Positions 36,351 through 44,832 of a stretch of 64,000 bases of DNA are shown one piece after another. Within the stretch, counting starts at the first letter, position 1. Each line of letters begins with the position of its first letter. The stretch is from positions 1 through 64,000 of the forward strand of contig CAKVIN010000014.1 in assembly GCA_934754425.1 (NCBI GenBank), given 5' to 3'. Source of the stretch: an uncultured Candidatus Melainabacteria bacterium (lineage in GTDB: Bacteria; Cyanobacteriota; Vampirovibrionia; Gastranaerophilales; Gastranaerophilaceae). Position numbers and translations under genes: made by a program. The notes under the pieces were generated by a model. That model was not told the origin of the DNA, made no database searches, and saw only the letters and a list, made by a program, of their open reading frames with translations.

Positions 36351-38828
36351 TTATTTAACTACAATATTAACAAGTTTTTTAGGAACAACTATCACTTTAA
36401 CAACTTCTTTACCACCAGTTAAATCTTTTATTTTTTGACTTGATAAAGCAAGTTCTTTAAGTTCATCATTGCCCAAACCTTCATCAGCTTCTATTTTATC
36501 TTTAACTTTACCATTAACTTGTACAACAAGAGTAATTTTACTTGCTTTAGCTAAATCTTCGTCCCATTCACACCATTTTTCATCATGAATAGATGTTTCA
36601 TTACCCAAATCATGCCAAATTTCTTCTGACAAGTGAACTGTTACCGGTGACATAAGTTTGATAAGAGAAATAACTGCAAAGCTAAATACATTTTTATCTT
36701 CTTCAGACATTTCTGACTTTTTATTTTTCCAATCATAAATAGCATTTGTAAGTTCACGATATTTAGAAATTACAGTATTGAATTGGAAATCATTTGCAAT
36801 ATCATTAGTAATTTCTTTTATCATCATATGTACAACTCTTACCAAGTCATCATTTTCACGTTTTAATGGAAATTCTAACTTGTAACTTTTAATTATATTT
36901 TCTTGATTTTCACTTACTAAACGCCAAACACGATTCAAGAATTTATAACATCCTTCTACACCGGCATCTGACCAATCAAAATCTCTTGCAGGTGGTGAAT
37001 CAGAAAGAATAAATAATCTTGCGGTATCAGCTCCATAATTTTCAAATATTTCATCAGGGTCTACAGTGTTACCTTTAGATTTAGACATCTTAGATCCGTC
37101 TTTTAGAACCATACCTTGAGTTAACAAGTTTTTGAATGGTTCATCAAAGCTTAATAAACCTAAATCTTTAAGAGCTTTTGTAAAGAATCTTGAGTACAAC
37201 AAGTGTAAAATTGCGTGCTCAATACCACCAACATATTGATCTACAGGAAGCCAATGGTCTACCAATTCTTTTGAAAATGGAAGATTTGAGTTCTTAGGAT
37301 CAGAATATCTTAAATAATACCAACTAGAGCATACAAAAGTATCCATTGTATCCAATTCTCTTCTTGCTTTTCCGCCACATATAGGACAAGTTGTTTCTGC
37401 AAAAGTCTTAGAAGTGGTAATAGGTGATTTTCCAACAACTGAAAAATCAACATCCGTTGGAAGCATTACCGGAAGATTTTCTTCTTTTTCCGGAACAATA
37501 CCACATTTATCACAATAAATCATAGGAATTGGAGCGCCCCAATATCTTTGACGAGAAATTAACCAATCTCTCAATCTATATTGAGTTTTAAATTCGCCAA
37601 AACCATTATCTACTGCTTTTTGTGTAATTGCTTTTTTAGCTTCAGTATTTTTCATTCCATTAAATTCATTAGAATTAACTAAAACTCCTTCTTCTGTATA
37701 AGCTTCGTCTTTGCAATCAGAAGGATTTTCCGGATTTTGAATAACTACCTTCATCGGTAAATTGTATTTCTTAGCAAAATCAAAATCTCTTGTATCATGA
37801 GTAGGTACAGCCATTACAGCCCCTGTTCCATATTCAACCAGAGCATAATCAGCTGTCCATAATGGGAATTCTTCTCCGGTAAACGGATTTATACAATGTG
37901 TTCCTAAAGGAACACCTGTTTTAACTCTATCAGTTGAAAGTCTTTCGATTTCAGTCATCTTACGAGCGTTTGCTCTATATTCTTCAACTTTATCCTTGTT
38001 TTCAGAAGTTGTAAGTTTTTCAATATCTTTGTATTCAGGTGCAACAACAAGATAAGTGATACCATGAACAGTATCCGGTCTTGTAGTATAAACAGGAACT
38101 TCCATTTCTTCTATTTCTTTAACTTTAAATCTAAAAATAGCACCTTGAGATTTGCCAATCCAGTTAGCCTGCATAGTTTTTACATTATCACCCCAACCTG
38201 GAAGCTTATCCAAATCTTCTAGTAATCTTTCTGCATAATCAGTAATTTTAAAGAACCATTGAGAAAGATATTTTTTCTCAACAACACTATCACATCTCCA
38301 ACATTTACCATCGATTACTTGTTCATTAGCTAACACAGTGCCACACTTGTCGCACCAGTTAACGGCTGCTTCTTTTTTGTAAGCTAAACCTTTTTTATAT
38401 AATTGAATAAATAACCATTGAGTCCACTTGTAATAATCAGGTTTACAAGTAGTAACTTCTCTTTGCCAATCATAAGAAAGACCGAGCATTTTAAGTTGCT
38501 TTGTCATATATGCAATATTTTCATCAGTCCATTTCGCAGGATTAGCTCCATGTTTCATAGCAGCATTTTCTGCTGGTAAACCAAAACTATCCCATCCCAT
38601 TGGATGAAGAACATTAAAACCTTGCATTTTCTTGAATCGTGCTATTACGTCTGTAATTGTATAATTTCTAACGTGTCCCATATGAAGTTTTCCTGATGGA
38701 TATGGAAACATAGATAACGCAAAGTATTTAGGTTTATCACTATTATCAGGAGTATGGAAAACATTGTTCTTTTCCCAATTTTCCTGCCATCTTTTTTCTA
38801 TTTCTTGTGGAAAATAAGCCTCTTTCAT
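36351..38828 (-). CDS. leuS: leucyl-tRNA synthetase
   Basis: Charges tRNA-Leu. An 825-residue class I synthetase with the HIGH motif as HMGH (PSGKLHMGHVRNY), zinc-finger-like CDKCG/CWRC in the catalytic insert (about 160-185), the CP1 editing domain (about 220-420), a second CDKCG/CPICG pair (about 440-480), and KMSKSKGN near 583. It is complete. TATAAT at 38839-38844 and GGAGGA before the ATG suggest its own promoter. No T-box leader fits in the 119-base gap. Confidence 0.97.
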   Translation of the reverse strand: MKEAYFPQEIEKRWQENWEKNNVFHTPDNSDKPKYFALSMFPYPSGKLHMGHVRNYTITDVIARFKKMQGFNVLHPMGWDSFGLPAENAAMKHGANPAKWTDENIAYMTKQLKMLGLSYDWQREVTTCKPDYYKWTQWLFIQLYKKGLAYKKEAAVNWCDKCGTVLANEQVIDGKCWRCDSVVEKKYLSQWFFKITDYAERLLEDLDKLPGWGDNVKTMQANWIGKSQGAIFRFKVKEIEEMEVPVYTTRPDTVHGITYLVVAPEYKDIEKLTTSENKDKVEEYRANARKMTEIERLSTDRVKTGVPLGTHCINPFTGEEFPLWTADYALVEYGTGAVMAVPTHDTRDFDFAKKYNLPMKVVIQNPENPSDCKDEAYTEEGVLVNSNEFNGMKNTEAKKAITQKAVDNGFGEFKTQYRLRDWLISRQRYWGAPIPMIYCDKCGIVPEKEENLPVMLPTDVDFSVVGKSPITTSKTFAETTCPICGGKARRELDTMDTFVCSSWYYLRYSDPKNSNLPFSKELVDHWLPVDQYVGGIEHAILHLLYSRFFTKALKDLGLLSFDEPFKNLLTQGMVLKDGSKMSKSKGNTVDPDEIFENYGADTARLFILSDSPPARDFDWSDAGVEGCYKFLNRVWRLVSENQENIIKSYKLEFPLKRENDDLVRVVHMMIKEITNDIANDFQFNTVISKYRELTNAIYDWKNKKSEMSEEDKNVFSFAVISLIKLMSPVTVHLSEEIWHDLGNETSIHDEKWCEWDEDLAKASKITLVVQVNGKVKDKIEADEGLGNDELKELALSSQKIKDLTGGKEVVKVIVVPKKLVNIVVK

Positions 38829-38893
38829 TTATTCCTCCATTATATCAATGTATTTATTTTAGCATAAAATTGGGAAATTGGGAAAAAATTATA

Positions 38894-38930
38894 AAAAAAT
38901 CAGGTTTGATATTATCAAACCAGATTTTTT
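38894..38930 (-). terminator. terminator of the gene at 38948-40018
   Basis: GGTTTGAT (38903-38910) pairs with ATCAAACC (38914-38921), extended by A/T pairs around one A/A mismatch. T residues follow on the minus strand, so it ends the unknown gene just before leuS. Confidence 0.85.
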
Positions 38931-38947
38931 ATGTTATTTAATTTTAA

Positions 38948-40018
38948 TTATTTAAAAATATCAAATGCATTATTATCTATTGGCTTATTAATTCGTTCTA
39001 GTTCTTCCGGAGTTGGCATTTTGGTATTATTTGTTGTTGTATCATTGTTTTCCGGAGTTGATGTACCATTATTATTCACAAAACTATTATGCAACTTATC
39101 AGCTTCGCGATCTAAAGATGCTCTTTCATCTGTATAGCCGTTTTCTATAAAGTTATTAAATTCTTTAATTAACCATTGAGTTTTAGACATAGCTCCACCT
39201 GTAGGCATATTTTCCTGTATATAATCAAAGAAAGACATTAGATTATTTAAATTTATATCCAAATTATTTCTATCAATAACTCCTTGAAGACGTATAATTA
39301 AATCCTCATAAATACTTGATGAATTGTACATTCCACGAGCTTTTTCCATAGTATTTTTATAATCAGTAAACATATTATTCAAATCATCCATAGTTGGTTT
39401 ATTTTTTTCACCACTATTATTCTTATCAACAGCCGCTGTATAATAATTAATTATACTTCTAAAATCTTGCTGCATAAGAGATTCTTTGGTATCTGCATTT
39501 ATAGTATTTGCAGCAGATGTGATTTGACTATCATCTTGTTTATAATATCTCATTAATATTTTTACCGCAGATTCAATGCTTGAACTATCCAAATTATCAT
39601 AAGATGATATTATTGTTAACAATTGATTCATTTGATAATCTTTAATATCCGGCGCAGCGTTCTTAATAGCAGCTTTTATTTCATCTTCTGTTAGTTTTTT
39701 TGTTTCATTTTCATTTCCAGAAACACCATCAGCTTTTGTATTGTCACCATCTTTTTCTTCTACTTCTGTCCCATCATCATTTCCAGAAATATCTGATGTA
39801 GATTTAAAAGTTAAAGGCAAAAAATAGTTTTGTTCGAAGAAGCCTGATAATTTTATCCTTTCAACCGTTGTATTATCATTTTTATTTTCTTCTTTTGGTG
39901 CTGTATCCTCAGCCTTCTTTTCCTCAGCCTTTTTATCTTCAGTTTTCTTTTCTTCAACTTCTTGAAATTTTGCTCTTTGGAATCTTAGTTGTGTAAAATT
40001 GCTTCCTAATCTAATCAT
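38948..40018 (-). CDS. unknown acidic protein under a sigma-28 promoter
   Basis: A 356-residue protein, MIRLGSNFTQLRFQRAKFQE, from the ATG at 40018 with AAAGGAG eight bases upstream; a longer frame to 40117 runs into the promoter. Residues 17-60 are a Lys/Glu repeat (KKTEDKKAEEKKAED), then an Asn/Asp/Gly-rich section, a helical core (about 135-320), and a Thr/Asn/Pro-rich tail. No Sec signal or membrane helix. A perfect sigma-28 promoter and its place beside flhA/flhB suggest a late flagellar gene product, perhaps an export substrate, chaperone or motility-linked factor. FlgM, FliK or FliD motifs are not obvious. Confidence 0.82.
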   Translation of the reverse strand: MIRLGSNFTQLRFQRAKFQEVEEKKTEDKKAEEKKAEDTAPKEENKNDNTTVERIKLSGFFEQNYFLPLTFKSTSDISGNDDGTEVEEKDGDNTKADGVSGNENETKKLTEDEIKAAIKNAAPDIKDYQMNQLLTIISSYDNLDSSSIESAVKILMRYYKQDDSQITSAANTINADTKESLMQQDFRSIINYYTAAVDKNNSGEKNKPTMDDLNNMFTDYKNTMEKARGMYNSSSIYEDLIIRLQGVIDRNNLDINLNNLMSFFDYIQENMPTGGAMSKTQWLIKEFNNFIENGYTDERASLDREADKLHNSFVNNNGTSTPENNDTTTNNTKMPTPEELERINKPIDNNAFDIFK

Positions 40019-40074
40019 GTTTTTAATACTCCTTTGTTTTTTATTTTTGTTACTTAACTCTGTGCACATTTTAT

Positions 40075-40101
40075 ATATCGGCATTTTTTGAAAAAACTTT
40101 A
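40075..40101 (-). promoter_or_regulatory. sigma-28 (FliA-type) promoter
   Basis: On the minus strand: TAAAGTTT (40094-40101), exactly 11 bases, GCCGATAT (40075-40082). The consensus for flagellar sigma-28 is TAAAGTTT-N11-GCCGATAA, so 15 of 16 defined bases match. It drives the gene starting at 40018, with a leader of about 50 bases. Confidence 0.9.
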
Positions 40102-40122
40102 GGAGAAAAATTTGCACACACC

Positions 40123-40162
<40 letters not shown>

Positions 40163-40213
40163 GTTTGCGCCATTTGTAAAGATTTTTGGATTTTCTTAAC
40201 ATAAGAATATATA

Positions 40214-40251
40214 TTAATTATATTATTACAATTTCGTAATAATATAATTAA
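40214..40251. repeat. perfect 16-base inverted repeat
   Basis: TTAATTATATTATTAC (40214-40229), loop AATTTC, then the exact reverse complement (40236-40251). It lies in the 360-base gap between the flagellar operon's 3' end and the sigma-28 promoter. It contains only two G-C pairs counting both arms. It could be a regulator site or a mRNA 3' structure. Confidence 0.75.
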
Positions 40252-40317
40252 GCTCTATTTATTTAAATTAATACCCGCCAGCATTCGTAGAATTCACACA
40301 AAACACCGGTGAAGTCA

Positions 40318-40343
40318 AAAATTCTAACATAAAATAGAATTTT
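40318..40343 (-). terminator. probable terminator of the flhA operon
   Basis: AAAATTCTA (40318-40326) and TAGAATTTT (40335-40343) pair perfectly around an 8-base loop. On the minus strand it lies 36 bases after the stop of the 116-residue gene and is followed by T residues. Confidence 0.6.
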
Positions 40344-40378
40344 AACTAAAAACTTAAAAATATACTTGAACACAAAAA

Positions 40379-40729
40379 TTATACATCAACATCATCGTCA
40401 TTTTCTTTAGGTTCAGGTAAATCCGGTTCACTTTTTTGTTTAGTTAATTTTTCATTAAGTTCTTGTAATGTAATTGATTTATCCATTTTTTTCAATGCAT
40501 TAAGAACCGCAATCTTATAATCTGCATCAGCACGATTTTTGGGATTATCTATAATTTCTCCTATTCGTTGTCCTAAATATCCCATAACCACTACAGCAGG
40601 AATTAAAATAACAGCCGTTGTTAAAATAGCATGTAAATCAATTGTCCCCACTCTTATTATACTAACAGTACCAATTACAAGCATTGTTATAACGATAAAA
40701 AACAATCTGACATTTTCTGTATAACCCAA
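40379..40729 (-). CDS. small membrane protein in the flagellar operon, unknown
   Basis: A 116-residue protein with two N-terminal membrane helices (VRLFFIVITMLVIGTVSII and ILTTAVILIPAVVVMGYLG), then a charged cytoplasmic tail of about 55 residues ending in an acidic run (ENDDDVDV). It starts 2 bases after the PilZ gene stop, so it is co-translated with it. No family is recognised. The context suggests a partner of the PilZ protein in flagellar control or assembly. Confidence 0.8.
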   Translation of the reverse strand: MGYTENVRLFFIVITMLVIGTVSIIRVGTIDLHAILTTAVILIPAVVVMGYLGQRIGEIIDNPKNRADADYKIAVLNALKKMDKSITLQELNEKLTKQKSEPDLPEPKENDDDVDV

Positions 40730-40731
40730 TT

Positions 40732-41337
40732 TTATTCATCCTTTCCGGATTTATTAAAATTTTCCATATCTTTTTTCATACAGAATTGAACAAGAGTCAT
40801 TTTATCAATATTGCTCAAATAAGTAAAACGTCCGGAAATTGTGTACAACCCACTATCACCTTTTTCCACACGAATTAATTGATATTTACAATTAATAATT
40901 TGTTCATCACTTAATTTTATTGATACTTCATAATCTTTTTCAATATCAATATTATCTTCCGTTCTAATCTTCATACCACCGGCAGATAAATCTAGAGTTC
41001 TAACTTTATGAGTAATATCACCACATTTAAGAACTAAATCCTCTAGGAATTTAATACGAGTAAACTTACGACGTTGTAAGAATCTGTGTTTTACAGGATT
41101 TGCAATCGTAATAACATTGTTTTCCAAAGCTTGAATATAAGATTCAAAATATAAATATCCGTTTTCTGTAAAAGAATAAAAGTCACAAATATGGTTTACT
41201 AATAATCCGTCCGGTTTATATTTCAATTCCATCCTAAAACCTTCCGGTGAAACAGAAAGCACACGACCTTTATTAGTTTTTTTGAAATCTTGTGGAACAA
41301 TTGTTACTATTTGACTATCTTTAATAAGTTCTCTCAT
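40732..41337 (-). CDS. PilZ-domain c-di-GMP receptor (YcgR-like)
   Basis: A 201-residue protein. The N-terminal half (about 1-90) fits the YcgR-type domain found before PilZ. The PilZ domain starts with RRKFTRI near residue 89 (R-x3-R arginine motif) and has DLSAGGMKIR near 114 (D-x-S-x2-G), so both c-di-GMP binding motifs are intact. YcgR-type proteins slow or bias the flagellar motor when they bind c-di-GMP. It lies downstream of flhA (91-base gap with a dispersed repeat). Confidence 0.92.
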   Translation of the reverse strand: MRELIKDSQIVTIVPQDFKKTNKGRVLSVSPEGFRMELKYKPDGLLVNHICDFYSFTENGYLYFESYIQALENNVITIANPVKHRFLQRRKFTRIKFLEDLVLKCGDITHKVRTLDLSAGGMKIRTEDNIDIEKDYEVSIKLSDEQIINCKYQLIRVEKGDSGLYTISGRFTYLSNIDKMTLVQFCMKKDMENFNKSGKDE

Positions 41338-41364
41338 ATATGACCTTTCTATTTGTTTGTATTG

Positions 41365-41410
41365 AACCCCTCACCCCAACCCTCTCTCTCAAGGAGCGAG
41401 GGAGAAAGCA
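41365..41410. repeat. CCCCTCACCCCAACCCTCTC-type dispersed repeat
   Basis: A C-rich stretch starting AACCCCTCACCCC at 41365 and ending GAGCGAGGGAGAAAGC. CCCTC/GAGGG arms can form a hairpin. It is sharply different in base composition from the surrounding AT-rich DNA and sits in the flhA-PilZ gap. This kind of repeat is common in unrelated bacteria; only one copy is in the window. Confidence 0.6.
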
Positions 41411-41428
41411 AAACTTGTGAGTATTTAT

Positions 41429-43525
41429 TTATCCAACCCTTACCATACCAACCGACTTAACTTTTACATTCGGGCTAATCTCATTATATGACATAATTGC
41501 AATTTGAGGATAAGTTCTTTCCACCAATTTTCTAAATAACATTCTTATAGGCGAAGAACAAAGGATTACAGGCTGATTTCCTGTTGCAGTAATTGCTTTT
41601 TCCAACTCTAAATTCATTCTGTCAAACATATTCTTCGTAAAGCTTGGATCAAGTGTAACACTTTGACCATCCGGACTTGCACCTTTTGCAATTGTGTTTT
41701 CAATTTCCGGAGCAAGTGTAATTACATACAACTCGCCCGTATCTGCAAGATTTTGTTTACAAATGTTTCTGGAAAGAGCTTGTCTTACGTGCTCTGTCAA
41801 GAAGTTAGGATTTTTATTAATTTTGGCTTGCAAACTGCTTGTTTCCAAAATCGTTTTCAAGTCACGCACGGCAACACCTTCTTTCAATAAGTTCTGCATT
41901 ACAATTTGAACATCACCAACAGTTATATCTTTCATCATGTCATTAACATAATCTTCTGAAACCTCTTTTTTAAGATTATCAATAAGCTGTTGAACATCAA
42001 ATCTTGATAAAATTTCTGATGCGCATTTCTTGATTACTTCCGTTATGTGAGTTGAAATTACAGCAGATGCTGATACAACGGTATAGCCTGACATTTCTGC
42101 CATATCTTTATCCTTAGCTTCTATCCAAAGAGCGGGTAAACCAAACGCAGGTTCTATTGCATGAATACCATTAATTGCAAGGTTTCCTACAGGATCACCT
42201 GCACACATAGCAAGAAATCTTTCAGGATAAACTTCACCTGATTCTAATGCAACACCTTTCAACTTAATTTGATAAGAATTTGGAGATAGCTGTAAATTAT
42301 CTCTTACTCTGATTGACGGTAAAACGATACCCAAATCCAACGCTGTTTGACGACGTATTTGTGCGATACGCTCAAGCAAATCACCACCCATTTCAACATT
42401 AAGAAGTTGAACAAGTCTGTACCCAACTTCTATTTCAATAGTATCAACATTAAGAAGCTCCATGACACTTTCTCTTGTTGCTTTGGCTCTCTTTTCTTTC
42501 TTACCAAGTTTTTCTTGCTGTTCTTGTTGAACTTTTTGCGCTTCTTGTGTTTGTACTTCTTCTTTCTTAGATTTAACTTTGAAATATGCCATACCACCGG
42601 CAACAGCGGCAATAGTTAAGAATGGAATAGTCGGCATGCCGGGGATTATACCCATGAAACCTAATAAACCAGATACAACACCTAATACTCTAGGGTCGGA
42701 GAACATTTCTTTTTTAATATCTTGAGAAAGTGATTCGTCTTTTCCGGTTGCTCTTGACACAATCAAACCTGTAGCAGTTGAGATTAAAAGAGCTGGAATT
42801 TGTGATACAAGACCATCACCAACCGTTAAAATTGTATAAGTTGATAATGCTTGTTGAATGTTTAGATGAAGCTGAATAACACCAATAATCAAACCACCAA
42901 CGATATTAATAACAGTAATTACAATACCTGCTGTTGCATCACCCTTTACGAACTTTGAAGCACCATCCATAGTACCGTAGAAATCTGTTTCACGTTCTAA
43001 TTTTTTACGTCTTTCTTTGGCTTGATCCTCATTAATCAAACCTGAGTTTAAATCCGCATCAATACTTAATTGTTTACCCGGCATTTTATCCAACGTAAAT
43101 CTTGCAGATACTTCAGCTACACGAGTTGCACCACCTGTGATAACCATAAAGTTAATCAATACCAAGATACAAAATATAACTGCACCGACAACATAATTAC
43201 CACCGACAACAAATTCTCCAAATGAATTAATAACATTTCCGGCTTCACCATTTAGCAAAATAAGACGAGTAGAACTTACGTTTAAACCCAGTCTAAATAG
43301 TGTTGCAATCAACAATACGGTTGGAAAAGAGGAATAATCAAGGGGTTCTTGAGTGTATAAACAAACTAATAATATAACAACTGCTAGTGAAATATTAACT
43401 GTCAGCAATAAGTCTAAAAGTGCTGGTGGCAAAGGAATAACCATCATGCAGACAATAACGACCAAGCCGATTGCAAGGACGATATCGTTATTGCTTAACA
43501 GTTTAGATAATTTACCCAGTTCCAT
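41429..43525 (-). CDS. flhA: flagellar export gate protein FlhA
   Basis: An inner-membrane component of the flagellar type III export gate. The 698-residue protein has an N-terminal membrane half (about 1-320, at least six hydrophobic segments) containing the conserved FHIPEP-type block RVAEVSARFTLDKMPGKQLSIDADL near residue 145. A cytoplasmic half (about 340-698) binds substrates and chaperones. A linker rich in Glu, Gln and Lys (about 310-345) joins them. Length and motifs are full. It is preceded by a palindrome and a probable promoter (43526-43701). Confidence 0.97.
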   Translation of the reverse strand: MELGKLSKLLSNNDIVLAIGLVVIVCMMVIPLPPALLDLLLTVNISLAVVILLVCLYTQEPLDYSSFPTVLLIATLFRLGLNVSSTRLILLNGEAGNVINSFGEFVVGGNYVVGAVIFCILVLINFMVITGGATRVAEVSARFTLDKMPGKQLSIDADLNSGLINEDQAKERRKKLERETDFYGTMDGASKFVKGDATAGIVITVINIVGGLIIGVIQLHLNIQQALSTYTILTVGDGLVSQIPALLISTATGLIVSRATGKDESLSQDIKKEMFSDPRVLGVVSGLLGFMGIIPGMPTIPFLTIAAVAGGMAYFKVKSKKEEVQTQEAQKVQQEQQEKLGKKEKRAKATRESVMELLNVDTIEIEVGYRLVQLLNVEMGGDLLERIAQIRRQTALDLGIVLPSIRVRDNLQLSPNSYQIKLKGVALESGEVYPERFLAMCAGDPVGNLAINGIHAIEPAFGLPALWIEAKDKDMAEMSGYTVVSASAVISTHITEVIKKCASEILSRFDVQQLIDNLKKEVSEDYVNDMMKDITVGDVQIVMQNLLKEGVAVRDLKTILETSSLQAKINKNPNFLTEHVRQALSRNICKQNLADTGELYVITLAPEIENTIAKGASPDGQSVTLDPSFTKNMFDRMNLELEKAITATGNQPVILCSSPIRMLFRKLVERTYPQIAIMSYNEISPNVKVKSVGMVRVG

Positions 43526-43593
43526 TTATTCTTTTCTATCCCACTAAATGGGTATTCCTCTCCACAATATATTTTAACATTATTTAATCAAAT

Positions 43594-43609
43594 TTAACAA
43601 GCTTGTTAA
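43594..43609. promoter_or_regulatory. palindromic operator overlapping the flhA -35 region
   Basis: TTAACAAGCTTGTTAA is a perfect 16-base palindrome. On the minus strand its TTGTTA half can serve as a -35 box, 18 bases before a TAAAAT -10 box, with flhA starting about 50 bases further on. Binding of a dimeric regulator would block this promoter. Confidence 0.55.
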
Positions 43610-43701
43610 GATTTTGTAATCTTTTCATTTTTAATATGTTTTTATAATTTTTATTATCTCTATTATGTCCTTTGATATCTGCTCCTTGCCTCTTTTATAG
43701 C

Positions 43702-44775
43702 CTAGCTTTTTTGCTTAAATACAAATGCTAAAATTTCAGCAACTGCTACATACATATCAGAAGGAATCATACCGTCAACCGGAACATTGTTATACAAAGT
43801 TCTTGCTACAGGTCTGTTTTCAACTATTGGAACATTATTTTCTTTTGCAATTTCTTTAATTTGAAACGCAAGATAATCAACCCCTTTTGCAACTACTATA
43901 GGCGCCGGAGCTTTAGTCTTATCATATTTAATTGCAACAGCATAGTGAGTTGGGTTAGTTACGACTACATCTGCATTCGGAACGGATGACATCATGCGTT
44001 GTTTTGCCATTTGCATTTGAATAGACTTAATTCTCGCTTTAATTTTAGGATCCCCTTCGGTATCTTTTTGTTCATCTTTGATTTCTTGTTTTGTCATTTT
44101 GATAGATTTTTCATATTCGTAGTTTTGATATTTTTTGTCTAAATACCCTAAAACAAGCATAGCTAAACACATATTAATAATCATATTAACCAGAATTGAC
44201 ACAACAATATTAAGCGCAATAGGGATTTCTAAGCCAACCATACCTAATAAATCACCTTTTCTGCTATTAATCGCAGAATAACCACAAGCAGCAACTACTA
44301 CTATCTTTAAAATAGATTTTGCGAATTCGACTAAAGAACGTGGTTCAAAAGGATTAAACATACGCTTTGCATTTTGCATCATTCTTTTCGGTGAGATATT
44401 TTCAAGATTAAATTTTGCTTTTTCTAAAGCAAAAACAGGGCCGACATCCATACGAATAATAAATACAGCAGCAATCGCAAGCAATACAAAAAATGGAAGA
44501 ACAATGACTGCCAAATATTTAAAATACGGCAATAATATTCCCATCATATTTGAAGTATCTATATTAGCATAATCAAGGTGAGAAAATGTTTCTTTCATCA
44601 TACCTTGAATTGTATTTCCCATATTTTTAGCAAAAACACCCAAAAAGGCAACGCTTGCAACCATTACAAGAGCAGAATCCATATCTCTGCTTTTGGAAAC
44701 ATTACCTCTTTCACGCTCTTTCGTTCGCCGTCGGGTGGTGGCTTCTTCGGTTTTTTCTGCTGCATCATTTCCCAT
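43702..44775 (-). CDS. flhB: flagellar export switch protein FlhB
   Basis: Controls the substrate switch of the flagellar export apparatus. The 357-residue protein begins with the charged EKTEEATTRRRTKERERGNVSKSRD block, has four hydrophobic segments (about 35-205), and a cytoplasmic domain with VVTNPTHYAVAIKYD near 262. In FlhB the backbone is cut between the Asn and Pro of NPTH, so self-cleavage should be possible. It lies upstream of flhA but is separated from it by 176 bases with a regulatory region. Confidence 0.96.
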   Translation of the reverse strand: MGNDAAEKTEEATTRRRTKERERGNVSKSRDMDSALVMVASVAFLGVFAKNMGNTIQGMMKETFSHLDYANIDTSNMMGILLPYFKYLAVIVLPFFVLLAIAAVFIIRMDVGPVFALEKAKFNLENISPKRMMQNAKRMFNPFEPRSLVEFAKSILKIVVVAACGYSAINSRKGDLLGMVGLEIPIALNIVVSILVNMIINMCLAMLVLGYLDKKYQNYEYEKSIKMTKQEIKDEQKDTEGDPKIKARIKSIQMQMAKQRMMSSVPNADVVVTNPTHYAVAIKYDKTKAPAPIVVAKGVDYLAFQIKEIAKENNVPIVENRPVARTLYNNVPVDGMIPSDMYVAVAEILAFVFKQKS

Positions 44776-44832
44776 AGATTATATTTTATCAAGGAAAAAC
44801 TTGAAAGGCAAAATTTATGTTATTATTAAACA

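Noticed and set aside
38828..38947. T-box leader for leuS
   Set aside because: The gap is too short and lacks the T-box sequence; a plain promoter is visible.
44776..44806. TTTCAA-17-TATAAT as the flhB promoter
   Set aside because: The -10 box is 2 bases before the ATG, so transcription would begin inside the gene; no shorter FlhB start fits.
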